A DNA stretch of 35,683 nucleotides from Saccharicrinis sp. (GCA_024635585.1 JAGXIP010000225.1:1-35683); one strand, 5' to 3'; positions 25,506-33,744 are shown, numbered from the stretch's first letter. The notes: generated from the sequence alone by a model not told the origin. A program made the numbers and translations.

Positions 25506-25564
25506 TTTCTTTTGAATTAATTATTGTTTTAAATAACCATGTTTTATTATACGGTAAAATCGCA

Positions 25565-27241
25565 TTAATTACCAGGAGGTGGTAAAATTGGTCCTGTAGA
25601 AAACTTTTGTGATTTCTTTTGTGTTTCGATCTTACTTACTAATATAGCTGGTGATATCGTTGCAACAGGTACACCGCCAGACTCTGCTCCACAAGTACCA
25701 TTAAATAACCCTTCTAAAGCACCACCTGCTTCAATTTTTGAAAACATAGATAAAGGAGTACCTATTAAATCAACTCCTCTAACTAATTCATCTGGCCTTC
25801 CATCTACATAAATTCTGTAAACTTCATTTGGCGTTACGTTAAAAGCGTTTGGCATAAACCTTCCCGTTTGTGTGAAACCTCCGGTGACTTTTTTAAAATA
25901 GTAACCATACTCCAGTTTTTGTTTTTTGCATTCCTCAACTAACATCTCCCGCAACTTTTCATCACTAAAAGGGTTGCTGACATTAATAAACATATTGGAC
26001 TGGCGAGATACAGGAGTTCTGAAAATCTCGCCTCTTCCATGACCATTGGATAAAGAAAAGCCATCAATAGGACTCGAACACATGAGGAAATCTTTTAAAA
26101 CACCATTTTCAACAACTTTAACTTCTGTACCTTCAACTCCTTGATCGTCATATTTGTAGTAGCCATTTAAATCGAAGCCATGATAGGTTTTTACCTGTGG
26201 GCTAAAGGTTATGTTAAAAGTTGCGGGAAGTACCAGTTCTCCTACTTTACTTTTAAAGGTTTGTCCATTGGTTTCATCTTTTAAGCGATGTCCCTCTACT
26301 CGATGACCAAAAATTTCATGAAAAAACACGCCAGCGGCAGCTGGAGAAAGTATGGCTGGTCCGGAGTATGGATTCGCAATAGGTGCTTTTTTTAGTTCTA
26401 TCAATTTAGCTACAATTTGTTCTGTTACCAATAATACTGAATCTTTTGCTGGTAAATCATTTGGATCAAAGGCATCCATTACATGATGTAAACTCATTTG
26501 GTTACCTTCTTCCGATCGGATGGTTCCGATAATCATGATTCTTGCGGCCAAATAGTTCTGTGCCAACACCTGATTTTCAGAGGATATAAAATATTTGCGC
26601 TTTTTTTCAAAACTAAAAGATACATCTCCTTTTGTAATATCCTTATCTACTTTAAATAAAGCAGAAGCGTCTTTTACGATATCTTCAATTTGCTTTAATT
26701 TTTTATCACTTAAAGTTATAGGAGAAATAGGTTCGATATACTCAACTGCTTTTGTAGTATAAAAATCCGATACCGATGTTTTATCTTCTACCTTGATGCT
26801 GTTCTTTTTAAAACGATATTCTTGAGTCGCTTTTTTATACGCTTCATCTGTTGCATTCCAAATAATTTGGCGAACAGCCATTTCATCAAATTCGATGGGA
26901 TATTGTTTAATACTATAGCTATATTGGGGCTTTTTCCCTTTAATCAAATGTGTGTTGTCAAACTCTTTATTTCCAACGCGTACAGTTGGATTAAAAAATG
27001 ACTGACTTGACATATTCGAACTAGTTAGTTCACCTAAAGAAGCCCTTCGATACCATGTTTGTCGAGATTCAACACGGTAATCCATGTAGTAAACAGATGG
27101 AGTCTGTTCTCTCAATACTTTAAATTCACGATTAAGTTCGGATTGAATAGTTTCCAGTTCAATATCCTTTTCTGAGTTTGTAGCCATCAATGACCAACTT
27201 ATCAGACATACTGATGATAGCAATAAAATTTTTCTTTTCAT
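25565..27241 (-). CDS. Exported TldD-like zinc metalloprotease
   Basis: 558 aa with a signal peptide (MKRKILLLSSVCLISWSLMA), predicted periplasmic. The catalytic motif HEIFGH (H308, E309, H313) stands in AAAGVFFHEIFGHRVEGHRLKDE, and a conserved Cys517 (NGTCGAESGG) corresponds to the C-terminal Cys ligand of TldD. Other family segments are DDQGVEGTEVKVVENGVLKDFLMCSS, NGHGRGE, YYFKKVTGGFTQTGR and VRGVDLIGTPLSMFSKI. TldD/TldE in E. coli are cytosolic and trim unfolded peptides, including the microcin B17 leader and CcdA. Here both members are exported, so the substrate should be a periplasmic or surface peptide. It is the first gene of a two-gene operon and is preceded by a palindrome at 27277-27288. 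Family certain, substrate unknown. Confidence 0.88.
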   Translation of the reverse strand: MKRKILLLSSVCLISWSLMATNSEKDIELETIQSELNREFKVLREQTPSVYYMDYRVESRQTWYRRASLGELTSSNMSSQSFFNPTVRVGNKEFDNTHLIKGKKPQYSYSIKQYPIEFDEMAVRQIIWNATDEAYKKATQEYRFKKNSIKVEDKTSVSDFYTTKAVEYIEPISPITLSDKKLKQIEDIVKDASALFKVDKDITKGDVSFSFEKKRKYFISSENQVLAQNYLAARIMIIGTIRSEEGNQMSLHHVMDAFDPNDLPAKDSVLLVTEQIVAKLIELKKAPIANPYSGPAILSPAAAGVFFHEIFGHRVEGHRLKDETNGQTFKSKVGELVLPATFNITFSPQVKTYHGFDLNGYYKYDDQGVEGTEVKVVENGVLKDFLMCSSPIDGFSLSNGHGRGEIFRTPVSRQSNMFINVSNPFSDEKLREMLVEECKKQKLEYGYYFKKVTGGFTQTGRFMPNAFNVTPNEVYRIYVDGRPDELVRGVDLIGTPLSMFSKIEAGGALEGLFNGTCGAESGGVPVATISPAILVSKIETQKKSQKFSTGPILPPPGN

Positions 27242-27276
27242 TAATGTTTAGTTATTAGGAATTTGATAAAAATTAC

Positions 27277-27288
27277 ATTCGTACGAAT
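27277..27288. promoter_or_regulatory. Perfect 12-bp palindrome upstream of the tldD-like gene
   Basis: ATTCGTACGAAT, 36 bp before the ATG of the exported TldD-like protein gene. Size and position fit an operator for an unknown dimeric regulator; no regulator gene is directly attached. Confidence 0.4.
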
Positions 27289-27420
27289 TTTTTTCATTTT
27301 TTTTCCATAATTCGGTACGCTATAAAACTATAAAATAATTTTTATTTAGCAAAACCTAATGAATAATATAATTCAATGACTTTGATTACCAGAGTATAGA
27401 TCTAGGTTTTCCCCAACCAG

Positions 27421-27446
27421 AAAAAGCCTCCGCAATTCTACGGAGA
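27421..27446 (-). terminator. Intrinsic terminator of the GH120-GntR operon
   Basis: On the minus strand CTCCG-8 nt-CGGAG is followed by GCTTTTT. Coordinates of the arms are 27441-27445 and 27428-27432, with the T-run at 27425-27421. It lies about 300 nt after the regulator stop, so the mRNA has a long structured 3' end. Confidence 0.7.
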
Positions 27447-27465
27447 CACTGTGCAAGCATGTTAG

Positions 27466-27738
27466 ATATCGATTAATTAAACCTTTCCCCTCTCCTCTAG
27501 TCGGAGGGGCCCTTACTTTCTTGTCTTGATACAAGAAAGTAAGCAAAGAAGATCAAGGCTGCCTGAAAAGTATCATCTGTCTCTTTACGCTGCCTAAGCG
27601 CGCCTGGGTGATCTCCGAACAAGTTCGGAGCTTCCCTGTCTTGCTAAGGCAGCGCTTTGAGCCAAATAATACTTTTCAGGAGGCCGGTCGCGCTCGCCTC
27701 AAACATCTGCGTAAAAACTAAAATATCGATAATTAATT
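27466..27738. repeat. Nested-hairpin intergenic element flanked by direct repeats
   Basis: About 270 bp with no coding frame. (1) A 13-bp perfect hairpin CTTACTTTCTTGT-6 nt-ACAAGAAAGTAAG lies at 27512-27543. (2) A 12-bp arm CCTGAAAAGTAT (27562-27573) pairs with ATACTTTTCAGG (27669-27680). (3) Inside it, CGCTGCCTAAGC near 27589-27600 pairs with GCTAAGGCAGCG near 27653-27664, one mismatch. (4) The tip is CTCCGAAC-AA-GTTCGGAG (27613-27630). Flanks ATATCGATTAATTAA (27466-27480) and ATATCGATAATTAATT (27723-27738) are near-identical direct repeats. It looks like a small non-autonomous mobile or repeat element. Confidence 0.65.
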
Positions 27739-27750
27739 ATCGTTAACAAT

Positions 27751-28785
27751 TTAAAATGATTTGCGGACTATTAATTGTGTTGGCAGAACGACATCAATTT
27801 GGTGTGGATTCTTAATGAAGTTTGCCGTTTTCCTTCCCATTTCTGGAAAGTCAACAGATATCACACTAATTCCGCCTTCAATAATCTCTTTTAAGGGACT
27901 GTCGTTATAGGCAATGCAACCAATGTCGATAGCAAGCTTTGGCTTTTCGGAACGACAATGTTTAATCAATCGTACCAAATCTGAATTCTCAAGCAATATG
28001 AACAAGGTATTCACTTGCACTGCTTCAGATGTTAACTTGGCAACGATTTTAAATTCTAATCCGTTGTTACGGCAAAAGCGCTCAAACGCATTTTTTATTG
28101 TTTGCGGATGATAACGATCTTCGGGAAATACCAGAGTTAGTTGCTTGTACTTTTTTATCCGATCAATTTCATGCTGTAATGCTTTTTCAAATCCGACATC
28201 GTGGCTCTGTACTATCCTATTAAACTTGTAATTTGGATATTGGAGCTGCATATCGAGCAGTAATACATTGTTATCGCCAGCCAACTTGTCGTACACATCG
28301 AAAACCTGTTCGTTGTTATTTGTTAAAGGCATAACAATGTATCTATCATAATTTCCGTACGCACGGTTTATCACGTCTCTAAATACATCGGGGTTTTGAT
28401 GATGATAATACACATCAAGTTGACATTCGTCTTCATCCAGATTATCCGCAATGGCATAATACAACTCTTCTTTAAAGTTGGTAAACAACACATCAAATAG
28501 CACAAAAACCCTGATTTTATAAAGAACTTTATCTGTGGATATGTAAAAACCCTTACCGTGTACCGAAGAAATAACACCCATTTTTTTTAGCTGACTGTAG
28601 GCTTTTTGAACGGTATCGCGCGACAGCTTAAACTGCTTACTTAAATCATTGATTGAGGGCAGTATAAAACCACTTGAAATTGTTTTATTATTAACGGCTA
28701 ATGTAACCTGCTCTACAATTTGCTTATATATAGGTAGTTTTGACTCCCCAATATTCAAAAACGGCACTTCGTTTTTATTTTTCAT
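27751..28785 (-). CDS. GntR-type regulator with LacI-like effector domain (AraR-like hybrid)
   Basis: 344 aa from ATG 28785; a GTG 15 nt earlier would overlap the end of the upstream gene by 7 bp. The N-terminal winged helix spans residues about 10-85 (LPIYKQIVEQVTLAV, LPSINDLSKQFKLSRDTVQKAYSQLKKMGVI, HGKGFYI). The rest (about 90-344) is a periplasmic-binding-protein-like effector domain (DRYIVMPLTNNNEQVFDVYDKL, LTLVFPEDRYHPQTI, IGCIAYNDSPLKEIIEGGISVISVDFPEMG). Such hybrids sense sugars in Bacteroidota and Firmicutes. It lies directly behind the GH120 gene on the same strand (8 bp between stop and ATG), so it is probably a co-transcribed feedback repressor of the xylosidase operon. Confidence 0.87.
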   Translation of the reverse strand: MKNKNEVPFLNIGESKLPIYKQIVEQVTLAVNNKTISSGFILPSINDLSKQFKLSRDTVQKAYSQLKKMGVISSVHGKGFYISTDKVLYKIRVFVLFDVLFTNFKEELYYAIADNLDEDECQLDVYYHHQNPDVFRDVINRAYGNYDRYIVMPLTNNNEQVFDVYDKLAGDNNVLLLDMQLQYPNYKFNRIVQSHDVGFEKALQHEIDRIKKYKQLTLVFPEDRYHPQTIKNAFERFCRNNGLEFKIVAKLTSEAVQVNTLFILLENSDLVRLIKHCRSEKPKLAIDIGCIAYNDSPLKEIIEGGISVISVDFPEMGRKTANFIKNPHQIDVVLPTQLIVRKSF

Positions 28786-28793
28786 ATACTTTT

Positions 28794-30716
28794 CTACCAC
28801 ACTTTAAGTTTAGTTGTTCCTTTTTTTAATGATTCAAAAGGACCTACCATAGGTCGGTAAGCATTTCTTACTTTCCCAAAATAGTCTGTGTTTATTTTAA
28901 GTGGAGTTGCATCCGGGTTTTCATACAGCACTTCTGAAATGATTGTTGTACCGAGCATCTTTGTTGTTATCATCTGGGTTTTAGCTTCCTGTATGGCATC
29001 ATCAATGTTTACATTTATAAAAACATCATTCCCTGATTCTTCTATACTAAAAGATGGCTTAAATTCAGATTTACTGATGTAGTCCTCCTCATTTTTATAG
29101 GGACTCGCTCCATTATAATAAACATTGGCTCCCGCATAACTGTCATAACGCATATTGTCAAAACTATTATTTCCATAACCGATATTGTACGTATTTCCCC
29201 TAAAATCATAAACTGTATCGTTTATTGCCTTGGTTTTTACATAGATGTTATTATAAAATCGACAATCGCCACCTGCAATAACAGCTACTCCTTTTACCGA
29301 AGTAGAATGTGCATTGTGGTAAGGGGTGGTGCGATCAAGGGTATTAAAGGAATGTGTTTTTCCCATAAATACATTGTGAATAAAGGCTACACCTTCCGAG
29401 CAGTTTTTAATTGAAATTCCCTCTTCTGTTAAAAACAGGTTGTTATCAATTAATGTAGGTCCGTGATTAACTTCCAGAAACAAATCGTGTTGGCTATTAT
29501 TGTACAATATGTTGGATGTAACCCGAGCACCATCAGCCATCCAATCGAGCCAAATACCCATGTAGGCGTTGTGTATTCTATTGTTTTTGATAAGCATATC
29601 GATGGATGCATGTATTTTTATGCCCGCCATTTCGGCCCCTGTAAATATGCGCTTGGTATAAATATCATAAATATGGTTTCCATAAATCTCACTGTACACT
29701 GCACCTAAACTTCCAACAATTCCAGCCTGACCGCAATCAAAAATTACATTGTTACGAACAATGTGTGAGCCGATGTTTTCTTTTGACCAACCTGCATCGA
29801 GCGCTTCAAATATCACTTCGTTGTAAGATGTAGCTCCACCTTTACTCTTGTTATACGTCCATATATTATGTCCCGTTGCGCGGTCTTTTCCTAAGGCTAT
29901 GCCTACACACTTTGAATGGCTTACAGTATTGTTCTCTATAATCCATCCTTTGCTCCAATGCGTACCTATTAATCCTGGTTGTTCGGCCGTTGGTGCAGCC
30001 CATTGCGTAGCGGCCTGCGACATTTCAAAACCTGAAATTGTAATATAGTCCATCCCAGGTCTGCTTGGATAAAAACAAGCCTCACGTGCATTTATTTCAA
30101 CAAGTTGTTTATTTGGATTCAAGTCCTGGAAATTGACATAAAACGTGGTGTTTTCATCGTTAACCTCAGCATACCATGTGTACCGACAAGGTTCTTCATA
30201 TCCAAATTTCTTGTTCTCCTTGGATTTCTTTATTTCCTCTATTGAGTTTTGCTCAAAAATAGATTGGCCGTTTATGTAAACATCTCCGGTATGCATTTTT
30301 ACTTCTCCTGGCGTAAACCAATCACCCATTATTAAATCTGAATAGGGGTTATAGTTCCTAAAAATGGTGTTTGGCACTACCGCTTTCCAAACTGTTTTTT
30401 CAACTTTTTTCCAATTGGTAATAAGCTCCGACCCTTTAATAATAACCTTCTCGCCTTCCGTTGCCCGATAGGTAATTCGTAGTAATTCATTCTTTCCGCT
30501 ATTTTTGGGGTCAACCCTTTCGCGATACAGTCCTTCATGTACTGTAATTGTGTCGCCCGCAACAGCAATTTTTGCGGCAACCTGAATGCTTAAAAATGGA
30601 GACTCTTTTGTTCCGTTGTTAGCATCACTGCCATTTTTTGCCACATGGTATTCAAGCGCAAAAGTATGGATGCTAAAAAAACACAGCGCCATTAAAATAT
30701 TCGAAAACTTATTCAT
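28794..30716 (-). CDS. GH120-type beta-xylosidase, exported right-handed beta-helix protein
   Basis: 640 aa. A signal peptide (MNKFSNILMALCFFSIHTFA) is followed directly by the start of the GH120 fold, YHVAKNGSDANNGT..SP. The pattern of the family type XylC from Thermoanaerobacterium is followed throughout: GDTITVHEGLYRERVDPKNSG, GEKVIIKGSE, WYAEV, QWAAPTAEQPGLIG, WSKGWIIENN, IGSHIVRNN, AGIKIHASIDMLIKNN, and HNAHST. By comparison with XylC the nucleophile is D391 (in IWLDW) and the acid/base is E415 (in FLEVNHGP); both are present, 24 residues apart. It should release xylose from xylo-oligosaccharides in the periplasm or outside the cell. The GntR hybrid follows in the same operon. The specificity may differ from XylC. 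Confidence 0.83.
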   Translation of the reverse strand: MNKFSNILMALCFFSIHTFALEYHVAKNGSDANNGTKESPFLSIQVAAKIAVAGDTITVHEGLYRERVDPKNSGKNELLRITYRATEGEKVIIKGSELITNWKKVEKTVWKAVVPNTIFRNYNPYSDLIMGDWFTPGEVKMHTGDVYINGQSIFEQNSIEEIKKSKENKKFGYEEPCRYTWYAEVNDENTTFYVNFQDLNPNKQLVEINAREACFYPSRPGMDYITISGFEMSQAATQWAAPTAEQPGLIGTHWSKGWIIENNTVSHSKCVGIALGKDRATGHNIWTYNKSKGGATSYNEVIFEALDAGWSKENIGSHIVRNNVIFDCGQAGIVGSLGAVYSEIYGNHIYDIYTKRIFTGAEMAGIKIHASIDMLIKNNRIHNAYMGIWLDWMADGARVTSNILYNNSQHDLFLEVNHGPTLIDNNLFLTEEGISIKNCSEGVAFIHNVFMGKTHSFNTLDRTTPYHNAHSTSVKGVAVIAGGDCRFYNNIYVKTKAINDTVYDFRGNTYNIGYGNNSFDNMRYDSYAGANVYYNGASPYKNEEDYISKSEFKPSFSIEESGNDVFINVNIDDAIQEAKTQMITTKMLGTTIISEVLYENPDATPLKINTDYFGKVRNAYRPMVGPFESLKKGTTKLKVW

Positions 30717-30864
30717 AGTTGTTAATTATTAATTGATTAGCTTATTTGTCTTAGTTGCTGTCGAGGACAGAAATAATTCTTGAAATACCGTTAGCCGCAG
30801 CCAATTATTTGGGTTAAATGATACACTCAAAAAGTTTACTGTGCTGTTGTGTGCTGCTTAGGCG

Positions 30865-30919
30865 CAAACATACAAATAAATATTCAGTAATATGTCTGCA
30901 GCATTTAAATAAATATTCA
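30865..30919 (-). promoter_or_regulatory. Promoter and direct-repeat operator candidates for the GH120-GntR operon
   Basis: On the minus strand TATGTTTG (30872-30865) matches the TAnnTTTG -7 element exactly, giving a 5' leader of about 145 nt. No TTG is found at -33. Instead two perfect 13-bp direct repeats AAATAAATATTCA (plus-strand 30874-30886 and 30907-30919) start 33 bp apart, three helical turns, covering the -33 region. This is a likely regulator site. Confidence 0.55.
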
Positions 30920-31402
30920 ATTGGAAACGATGTAACCGTTGAAACCCCATTCGTTACGTAATAGATTATTTAAATACTAGCTTCTACAAGGGGGCTCACC
31001 CCTAAAGTGATTATAGGCACCACTTTCACTCCCGTCAACATGTTAAATACCTTGTTTTTTTAATGCTTTCAATGTTACTTTTTTTGTTTTTCAACTCTTG
31101 ATTGCCATTAAAACATTACATTTAACAATTCGAACAATCGCATGCAAAGCCGAAATAAGGATAGGTATGCAACAAGGTTCACAGCGCAAGAATTGAGGCT
31201 CGTAGTTCAAGAAATGACCCAAATGCCACGCTCGAATTCCGCATAGTCAAAGCCGCCTTCATCCAATATAGTTGTATCCTTTATACCCCGCATTCCATCC
31301 CTACAATAATTTTGAATGTTAAATGATTACTAAACTTTTTCCGTATCTTGGTCGAACAAAGGATAAAATCGTAATATGCTAGGGCGCATTATAGCAGATG
31401 AG
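30920..31402. other. Gene-poor spacer
   Basis: About 480 bp between the GH120 promoter and the next plus-strand gene. I find no frame with coding character, no hairpin with a T-run and no tRNA. TATCTTG near 31354-31360 could be a weak promoter box for the following AT-rich genes. Fragments such as GGGGCTCACCCC near 31001 are palindromic but isolated. Confidence 0.4.
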
Positions 31403-32044
31403 ATGAACAACATAAAAATGAGAGCATTTGGAATAATTATATTTGGACTCCTTTCTTACCTTTCGTATGGACAAAGAAATTTCAGTTTGGATAGCAGCTT
31501 TGTTAATACAGACATTAAAATAAGTATTAGCACGAAGAATCTAACAGACGAACAGATTTTATTATCCTCTGAAATAAATGGAGACGTAAAAATAATTGAC
31601 ACCATTTTTATTAATGGACTTAATGACATTTATTTTATTGACTTTGACTCCGATAGTAACATAGACATTTTGATTTCATATTTAGGAAATAACCCAATTT
31701 ATTCATTGCATCTATATAACTTAAAATCTCAACGATTTGTAAAGATTGATAATTTTGAAAATTTCCCAGATTCTAAACCATTAGGTCAAACAGGATTTTA
31801 TTATTCTTATAATAGAGCAGGTTGTGCAGACGCAAATTGGGAAAGTGATTTGTATGGAATTAAGAATTTCGAAATTAAACAACTAGCAAATATTTATGGA
31901 CAAGGTTGTGCCTATGACACCATATCTGAACCGCAAAAGATAGAGATTTTTAAAATCGTGACTTTAAATAAAGTTTTTCTTTATGAAACCCTAGATTATA
32001 AAGAGGTAATGAATAAAAATAGAGGAGACAAATGGAAATATTGA
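31403..32044 (+). CDS. Hypothetical secreted protein
   Basis: 213 aa from ATG 31403. ATGs at 31376 and 31418 are also in frame, and the last gives the cleanest signal peptide (MRAFGIIIFGLLSYLSYG). The mature part contains a FG-GAP/EF-like acidic strand-loop (YFIDFDSDSNIDILISYL) and two Cys residues (RAGCADANWES, GQGCAYDT) that could form a disulfide. I do not recognise a family. The codon use is strongly AT-biased compared with the dehydrogenase operon downstream. The end of this gene overlaps in another frame with the start of the plug-like fragment at 32013. Confidence 0.6.
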   Translation: MNNIKMRAFGIIIFGLLSYLSYGQRNFSLDSSFVNTDIKISISTKNLTDEQILLSSEINGDVKIIDTIFINGLNDIYFIDFDSDSNIDILISYLGNNPIYSLHLYNLKSQRFVKIDNFENFPDSKPLGQTGFYYSYNRAGCADANWESDLYGIKNFEIKQLANIYGQGCAYDTISEPQKIEIFKIVTLNKVFLYETLDYKEVMNKNRGDKWKY

Positions 32045-32474
32045 GATTGAAAATAAAATAACAAATTCACCATTATTAGTTATAGATGGATTTGCTATTG
32101 ATTATTTTGATTACAAAAATAAAAATAGACCATTATCAAAATCTAACATAAAACAGATTGATTATTTGTCAAAGGATAGTGAGACTGCAATAAACATATA
32201 TGGAGATAGTGCAAAAGGAGGGGTGCTTCTTATAACAACAAATAACATTCAAGAAAAATCAGCTAAGATAATTGATGATAGTAAGGTATTGATTTTGGTA
32301 GGAGGTAAAAAGTTTTCCAAGGAAGAATTAGGAAAACTAAATCCTGATGATTTAGAAACGATTGAAGTAATAAAAGAAGCAGCAGTAGTTAAAAAGATAA
32401 CTAAGGATAATTGTGACGGTGTTGTGATAATTACAATGAAAGACGGTAAAAAGAAAAGAAATAAAAAGAAATAA
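32013..32474 (+). pseudogene. Plug-domain-like double repeat without a start codon (gene remnant or +1 frameshift product)
   Basis: An open frame from 32013 to the stop at 32474 with no ATG before the conserved part. It encodes two repeats in the style of the small plug-like domains seen in Bacteroidota TonB receptors and M56 peptidases. Repeat 1 is PLLVIDGFAID...ETAINIYGDSAKGGVLLITT. Repeat 2 is KVLILVGGKKFSKEELGKL...DDLETIEVIKEAA...CDGVVIITMKDG. A TTG at 32166 could start translation but would lose most of repeat 1. The preceding gene ends at 32044 in a frame one base away, so the two may once have been one gene, joined by a +1 shift. The alternative is a truncated gene left by rearrangement. 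Confidence 0.55.
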
Positions 32475-32783
32475 AGCCCAGCTGATAATAAATAGGACTA
32501 TTAACGGTCTGTAAGACCCAACGATTAGTCCCGGTTAATCTACATCCCAGCCAAAATAAATGTGCTATGCCGCTAATCTTAATGTTTGTGTTTTATAAGG
32601 CACCGGTTCAACTTATTTGCATTTCGGTAAGCCACCAAGCGCAAATTGAAATTGGCGCTACATCAAAAAAGAAGTCCGTCAACCTTTATGATACCGACCA
32701 AGCTTACCGACGAGTGAATTTTCCTGGTCAAAGAATGAATTCTCCCGGTTAAGCAGTATCCTTAATCCTATCTGATTACCCAA
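32475..32783. other. Spacer with small repeats
   Basis: 309 bp with no gene I can support. It holds two degenerate tandem 21-bp units (about 32712-32753, core TGAATTTTCCTGGTCAA then TGAATTCTCCCGGTTAA) and an 8-bp inverted pair CGGTAAGC / GCTTACCG about 70 bp apart. A 61-codon open frame here has no coding features. Confidence 0.4.
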
Positions 32784-33497
32784 TCAAAACGTCCCTATCA
32801 GTGCATACTTATCCGCATTACAATATACCTGGCTGTAAAACGAAAAATCCGGGCGGTTGGTGTCCATTTTTCGGTCTAACTGTATGATGGGTTGATCCTT
32901 GCTTACTTTAAAATAGTCTTGTATTTTTTCCGTGGCTAAAATAGCTTGAATCTTCTGTTCGCCGCCAGTAACTTCTAATTGATAGTGTTGGCGCAGCAAG
33001 TTAAATAAGGATTTGTTCTCGAAGCTGAGAGCGCTCAGGCGAGGTAGATTGATATTGGGTATCATGGTAATATCGTAAAAAACCGGGTCATCGTTTATCA
33101 GGCGAAGACGTTCCAGATAGATGCATCCAAACTCCTTTTCTCTGTCGGAAAGATCAAAGGAAAAAGCTTTCTCCCAAGGACGCACTTCGGGCTTCACGAT
33201 GATGCGGGTTGTCAGGTTAGCTGTCCCCAAGGCAGCCGTAGTTCCGCCCAGCGACAAGATACCAACTCCCGTTGGCGAACCTTTCACTATGCTTCCTTTC
33301 CCTTTCCTTTTTACGATAAAGCCATCGTTTACCAACTTATCCAGCGCTTTGCGTATGGTGGGGCGGGTAACGCCATGCGTGGCGCACAATTCGTTTTCGG
33401 ATGGGAGCAAATCCCCCTCGCGGTAAATCCCTTCCGATATATGTTTGCGTAACGATTCGTAAACTACCGTATGTTGCGGTTTTCTGACTGTCATCAT
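32784..33497 (-). CDS. GntR/HutC-family regulator with UTRA domain
   Basis: 237 aa. The winged helix spans residues about 8-75 (VVYESLRKHISEGIYREGDLLPSENEL, GVTRPTIRKALDKLVNDGFIVKRKGKGSIV) and the UTRA ligand-binding domain about 95-235 (FGCIYLERLRLINDDPVFYDITMIPN, LFNLLRQHYQLEVTGGEQKI, PIIQLDRKMDTNRPDFSFYSQVYCNAD). HutC-type proteins bind a metabolite in UTRA and are usually repressors of neighbouring catabolic genes. The gene is divergent from the E2-E3 operon with a 247-bp spacer full of repeated TGTAAAyACA-type sites and a long palindrome over the E2 promoter, so that operon is its likely target. The effector may be a substrate of the 2-oxoacid dehydrogenase. Confidence 0.9.
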   Translation of the reverse strand: MMTVRKPQHTVVYESLRKHISEGIYREGDLLPSENELCATHGVTRPTIRKALDKLVNDGFIVKRKGKGSIVKGSPTGVGILSLGGTTAALGTANLTTRIIVKPEVRPWEKAFSFDLSDREKEFGCIYLERLRLINDDPVFYDITMIPNINLPRLSALSFENKSLFNLLRQHYQLEVTGGEQKIQAILATEKIQDYFKVSKDQPIIQLDRKMDTNRPDFSFYSQVYCNADKYALIGTF

Positions 33498-33584
33498 CTT
33501 ATCCTTTTTTCAAATCGAATACCTTTAAATTACCATCTCTCCAGTTCATATAAGTATTCAAAAATATAAAATTACAAAAATAAA

Positions 33585-33728
33585 TGTAAACACAAGCTAA
33601 TTAAACATGTAAATACAGATGTTAAAATTTATTATTTATTTAAGACACTGTAAATAAAGATATTATAAATAATTCAAAAATAATTCGTATTTTTAACTTG
33701 TGTTTACAAGTTAAAAGTATTAAATTTG
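33585..33728 (+). promoter_or_regulatory. E2-E3 promoter with GntR operator palindrome and repeated half sites
   Basis: TTG (33698-33700), 20 nt, TAAATTTG (33721-33728) is a full Bacteroidota promoter match, 16 bp before the E2 ATG. A perfect palindrome TTTTAACTTGT-GTTT-ACAAGTTAAAA (33691-33716, 11-bp arms) covers the -33 element. TGTAAACACAAG occurs at 33585-33596 and, inverted, at 33697-33708; related TGTAAATACAG lies at 33608-33618 and TGTAAATAAAG at 33649-33659. The arrangement suggests cooperative binding by the divergent GntR-type repressor. Confidence 0.75.
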
Positions 33729-33744
33729 TAGCAAAATCTTGAAT

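Noticed and set aside
27466..27738. tRNA or riboswitch in the hairpin-rich spacer
   Set aside because: No cloverleaf with conserved T-loop bases and no known riboswitch core; it lies after, not before, a gene on its strand, and the direct flanks favour a repeat element.
32567..32752. 61-codon plus-strand open frame
   Set aside because: No signal, domain or promoter, and it overlaps small tandem repeats; probably chance.
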